NCBI GenBank assembly: GCA_013360195.1
Contig: JABWCQ010000004.1
Location: 107,836 to 171,835, forward strand
Length of the DNA stretch: 64,000 nucleotides
Direction of reading: 5' to 3'
Origin: a bacterium
GTDB taxonomy: Bacteria; Electryoneota; RPQS01
In this document: piece after piece, positions 61,314 to 64,000 of the stretch
How positions within the stretch are numbered: position 1 is the first letter of the stretch
Layout of the letters: each line of letters opens with the position of its first letter
Translations under genes and position numbers: made by a program
Notes under the pieces: generated by a model
What the model was told of the DNA's origin: nothing
What the model saw: the letters and a program-made list of their open reading frames with translations, nothing else
Database searches by the model: none

Positions 61314-62002
61314 AGTACAAAACTCTTCTCGCTGAGTTTGTTGGAACTTTCGCTGTGGTCTTTGTCGGAGTTGGCGCAATAGTCTCCGACCACCTGACGA
61401 ACGGTGCCGTCGGCCTTACAGGTATCGCGTTAGCCTTCGGGTTTGCGATTGCCGCTATGACGACAATTACACATCCAGTGAGTGGCGGACATCTAAACCC
61501 CGCTGTTAGCTTTGGGTTCTTGATATCGGGTCAGATGAAGTTGTTTGAGTTTGCCGGATATGTTGTGGCGCAATGTCTCGGTGCCGTTGCTGCTTCATCA
61601 CTAATGATGTCCGCAAATTCGCCTCTCGCGCTCGAATCTGTCAACTTCGGAATTCCTGTCGTCGGTGAAAGCTCGACTGCCGGAATGGCCGCGATAACGG
61701 AAACCGTGCTTACGTTCTTTCTCGTGCTTGTCGCATTGGCCGCTGCATCTAAATCGCGCAGTCCAGGCGGAGTCGGTTTACCACTTGGCCTGACCTACGC
61801 AATGGGCATCTTCATGGGCGCTCCGGTGAGCGGTGCTGCACAGAATCCCGCGCGGTGGTTCGGACCTGCAGTACTTGGAAGTGATTACATGAATGCCTGG
61901 GTATACTGGGTTGGTCCGTTCGCAGGAGCCGCGCTTGCGGCAGTGACGGTATCCATAATGTTTGCATCTCAAGAAAAGGAGCGCCCGGAATCAGCGGCCT
62001 GA
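61310..62002 (+). CDS. Aquaporin family channel
   Basis: 230 residues, six TM helices and both NPA half-helices: 'GGHLNPAV' (Asn63) and 'AAQNPARWF' (Asn179, with the selectivity-filter Arg182). It is a member of the MIP family; residues around the second NPA fit a water channel rather than a glycerol facilitator, but this is not certain. The TTG start at 61310 overlaps the previous stop (TTGA). Confidence 0.9.
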   Translation: MKYKTLLAEFVGTFAVVFVGVGAIVSDHLTNGAVGLTGIALAFGFAIAAMTTITHPVSGGHLNPAVSFGFLISGQMKLFEFAGYVVAQCLGAVAASSLMMSANSPLALESVNFGIPVVGESSTAGMAAITETVLTFFLVLVALAAASKSRSPGGVGLPLGLTYAMGIFMGAPVSGAAQNPARWFGPAVLGSDYMNAWVYWVGPFAGAALAAVTVSIMFASQEKERPESAA

Positions 62003-62111
62003 CGCTGCGCTGAGCTTCGAGTCAATTGTTGCGGTGGATGGTAGTCTGACACTCGTGTTCACAGAAGTTTTTTTCGATAGAGTTTTTAAGCTGGTTTAAG
62101 GGTGACAAGGA

Positions 62112-63968
62112 TTGAGTCAACGTCGAAGTCAGGAAGTGCTGGATCGTCTGCGATCGGAAGTTATGATAGTGGATGGTGCCATCGGCACCGCTCTCTATTC
62201 TCAAGGGTTTTCTCATCGCACCTGTTTCGACGAGCTGAATGAAACTCATCCCCGAATAGTCGAAGATCTGCATCGCAGCTACATTGCTGCCGGCGCCCAG
62301 ATAATCGAAACAAATACCTTTGGCGCCAATCCGTTTCGCCTGCTCGACCACGGTTTCGCCGAGAAAACCAAACTCCTGAACAGGCTGGGAGCTGAGCATG
62401 CTCGCCGCGCGGCAGGCGACTCCGTTTACGTAGCAGGATCCATCGGTCCGCTGGACAGAGTCTTGGAGCCCATCGGCCCCATAACCCTCGCTCAAGCGAG
62501 ATCTGCTTTCAAAGAGCAGGTCGAAGGATTGCTTGAAGGCGGTATTGATCTTTTCATCATCGAGACGATTTCAAACCTTCTCGAAATGCGCGAGGCCATT
62601 GCGGCCGTGAGAGAACTTTCCGATTTGCCCGTTGTCGCAACGATGACATTCACGGAAGACGGAAAAACTCTCGTTGGTGACAAGCCTGCGCAAGTGGTTC
62701 GCGCGCTGATTGAGTACGGCGCGGATGTCGTCGGGGCCAACTGTTCGGTCGGGCCGCAAGCAATGCTCGAAGTGCTCGAACGCATGTCCGGATCGACGGT
62801 TCCGCTTTGTGCGCAGCCCAACGCAGGAAACGCCCGTGTTGTCGGCGGTCGTTTCATATATCTTGCGTCTCCGCAGTACTTCGCCGAGTACGCGGTGAAG
62901 TTCGCCGATGCAGGCGTCGCACTGATTGGAGGATGCTGTGGTACTACTCCGGAGCACATCAAGGCCGTTGCGGATGCTGTGAAAGGACGTCAACCGGGAA
63001 AAACTCCGTTTGTCGTCGGGGCTGATATCGATGAAGACGGAAAGGTGGAGGGGCCGCACCGCGGACTGCCGTTTTCTGAGTTTCGAGCGAACCTCGGTAA
63101 AACGTTTCAAATTTCGGTTGAAATCGATCCTCCTCGAAGCTATGACCCCGGCCCCTTTATCAGGCATGCACAGCGGCTGAAAGCGGCGGGAGTTGACCTC
63201 ATCAATGTTGCTGATTCGCCTCTCGCACGCGCAAGAATGAGTGCCGTTTCCATGGCGCACCTGATTCGCCGTGATGCCGGTGTGGATGTGCTGCTTCATG
63301 TCTCCTGCCGCGACCGGAACGCGATAGGCCTTCAGTCCGAGTTGCTGGGAGCACACACTCTCGGTGTGTTGAACATACTCGCTGTGACCGGCGATCCGAC
63401 AAGCGTTGGTGACTACCCGTTCGCCAAAGGCGTGTTTGAATTGGATTCCATCGGCTTGTCCCGAATGGTGACACAACTAAACAAAGGTCGCGACCTGACT
63501 GGCCGCGACCTCGATGAGCCGACTCACTTTTTGTTAGGCGTTGCCGTAAATCCGACATCGCCGAATCTCGATCTCGAATACGATAGATTCAAGCAAAAAC
63601 TCGATGCGGGTGCGCAATTCGCCTTTACTCAGCCGCTCTTTGACCCGCACACTCTCGATGAGTTTCTGAACCGGATTAGTGCGTTCTCTAATATCCCGAT
63701 CTTCGTCGGCATTATGCCCCTGAGGTCGTCGAAGCACGCTGAATTCATTCATAACGAAATCCCTGACATGTTTGTCCCCCAGGGTATCCGCGACCGCATG
63801 AAGTCAGCCGGTACCGAGGGGGCCAAAGTTGGTGTAGAAATCGCCCAGAAGTTTCTTCTCGACACGAAGGAAATGGTTCAAGGATGCTATCTCATGCCGC
63901 CGTTCAACAAGTTCGACATGGCCATTGAGGTGATGAAAGTCCTTGACCGTGAATCAATCTCGAATTAG
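62112..63968 (+). CDS. Bifunctional homocysteine S-methyltransferase/methylenetetrahydrofolate reductase
   Basis: 618 residues. The N-terminal Hcy-binding domain (about 1-290) has 'MIVDGAIGTALYSQGF', 'ETNTFGANPFRL', zinc ligands Cys211 ('GANCSVGP') and Cys275-Cys276 ('GGCCGTTP'). The C-terminal MTHFR domain (from about 325, 'FQISVEIDPPRSYDPGPF') includes 'NILAVTGDPTSVGDYP'. The same fusion is known as YitJ-type in Bacillus. It couples reduction of methylene-THF to methionine formation. The TTG start at 62112 has AAGG just upstream. The last 32 bases of the window hold nothing recognisable. Confidence 0.93.
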   Translation: MSQRRSQEVLDRLRSEVMIVDGAIGTALYSQGFSHRTCFDELNETHPRIVEDLHRSYIAAGAQIIETNTFGANPFRLLDHGFAEKTKLLNRLGAEHARRAAGDSVYVAGSIGPLDRVLEPIGPITLAQARSAFKEQVEGLLEGGIDLFIIETISNLLEMREAIAAVRELSDLPVVATMTFTEDGKTLVGDKPAQVVRALIEYGADVVGANCSVGPQAMLEVLERMSGSTVPLCAQPNAGNARVVGGRFIYLASPQYFAEYAVKFADAGVALIGGCCGTTPEHIKAVADAVKGRQPGKTPFVVGADIDEDGKVEGPHRGLPFSEFRANLGKTFQISVEIDPPRSYDPGPFIRHAQRLKAAGVDLINVADSPLARARMSAVSMAHLIRRDAGVDVLLHVSCRDRNAIGLQSELLGAHTLGVLNILAVTGDPTSVGDYPFAKGVFELDSIGLSRMVTQLNKGRDLTGRDLDEPTHFLLGVAVNPTSPNLDLEYDRFKQKLDAGAQFAFTQPLFDPHTLDEFLNRISAFSNIPIFVGIMPLRSSKHAEFIHNEIPDMFVPQGIRDRMKSAGTEGAKVGVEIAQKFLLDTKEMVQGCYLMPPFNKFDMAIEVMKVLDRESISN

Positions 63969-64000
63969 GCGTACGCCGGAATTCCGGTTAAGTCCTCGCC

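Noticed and set aside
62571-63476. Minus-strand open frame opposite the homocysteine methyltransferase/MTHFR gene
   Set aside because: Antisense shadow; the plus-strand gene is a clear family member across its whole length.

Overview
The window looks like a gene-dense chromosomal segment of a Gram-negative bacterium of the FCB (Fibrobacteres-Chlorobi-Bacteroidetes) superphylum, probably one of its less-studied candidate phyla. The evidence is a set of secreted proteins ending in FlgD-like or type IX secretion (T9SS)-type sorting domains, a PorV/PorQ-like outer-membrane protein, several predicted outer-membrane barrels, a respiratory complex I operon with ETF-quinone oxidoreductase, and housekeeping synteny typical of diderms. 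A species cannot be named from the sequence. I found no insertion sequence, prophage, integron or CRISPR array.

Layout. 1-3.8 kb (+): a partial LolA-like gene, a flippase-like membrane protein and a bacterial tyrosine autokinase, closed by a terminator. 3.9-9.1 kb (+): ispE, spoVG, tRNA-Gln, prs, rplY, pth, rpsF, ssb, rplI, without the rpsR usually found beside ssb, closed by a terminator. 9.1-19.3 kb (-): a three-gene set for secreted and outer-membrane proteins (OB-fold/FlgD protein, PorV/PorQ-like protein, helix-hairpin-helix barrel), joined by stop/start overlaps and running on into rsmA and recO, followed by glycyl-tRNA synthetase and an ICMT-like methyltransferase. 19.4-25.0 kb (+): a lytic transglycosylase, selD, asd and a secreted sorting-domain protein. 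25.1-40.5 kb (-): tRNA-Ala and SRP RNA from one strong promoter, then a membrane protein, dnaX, recR, pgsA, pgpA, cinA, thpR, an SRPBCC protein, recA, recX, alaS, gmhA and a BatA/VWA protein, with two small outer-membrane barrels around recX. 40.6-47.1 kb (+): a secreted protein with a thioester-domain-like signature, then two DUF3857/transglutaminase proteins flanking a membrane protein. 47.1-55.1 kb (+): nuoABCDEFGHI from a clear sigma70-type promoter, without nuoJ-N. 55.2-64.0 kb (+): an FMN-dependent NMO/FabK-like protein, panD, pepA, ETF-QO, a CpsB-type phosphatase, an MBL-fold hydrolase, an aquaporin and a homocysteine methyltransferase/MTHFR fusion.

The clearest hidden item is selD. 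The gene begins at 21591, not at the later ATG 21660, and reads through an in-frame TGA (21648-21650) exactly at the SelD catalytic position (Cys-Ala-Gly-Sec). A hairpin with bacterial SECIS geometry follows the TGA. The organism therefore very probably makes selenoproteins, and SelD is itself one.

Other points of interest are the coupled secreted/outer-membrane operon with a ComEA-like N-terminus on a barrel, the Cys/Gln thioester-like protein at 40.6 kb, the transglutaminase pair in which one member has lost its catalytic Cys, the split complex I operon, an SSB without the usual acidic C-terminal tip, and a set of promoters with perfect TTGACA and 17-base spacers.
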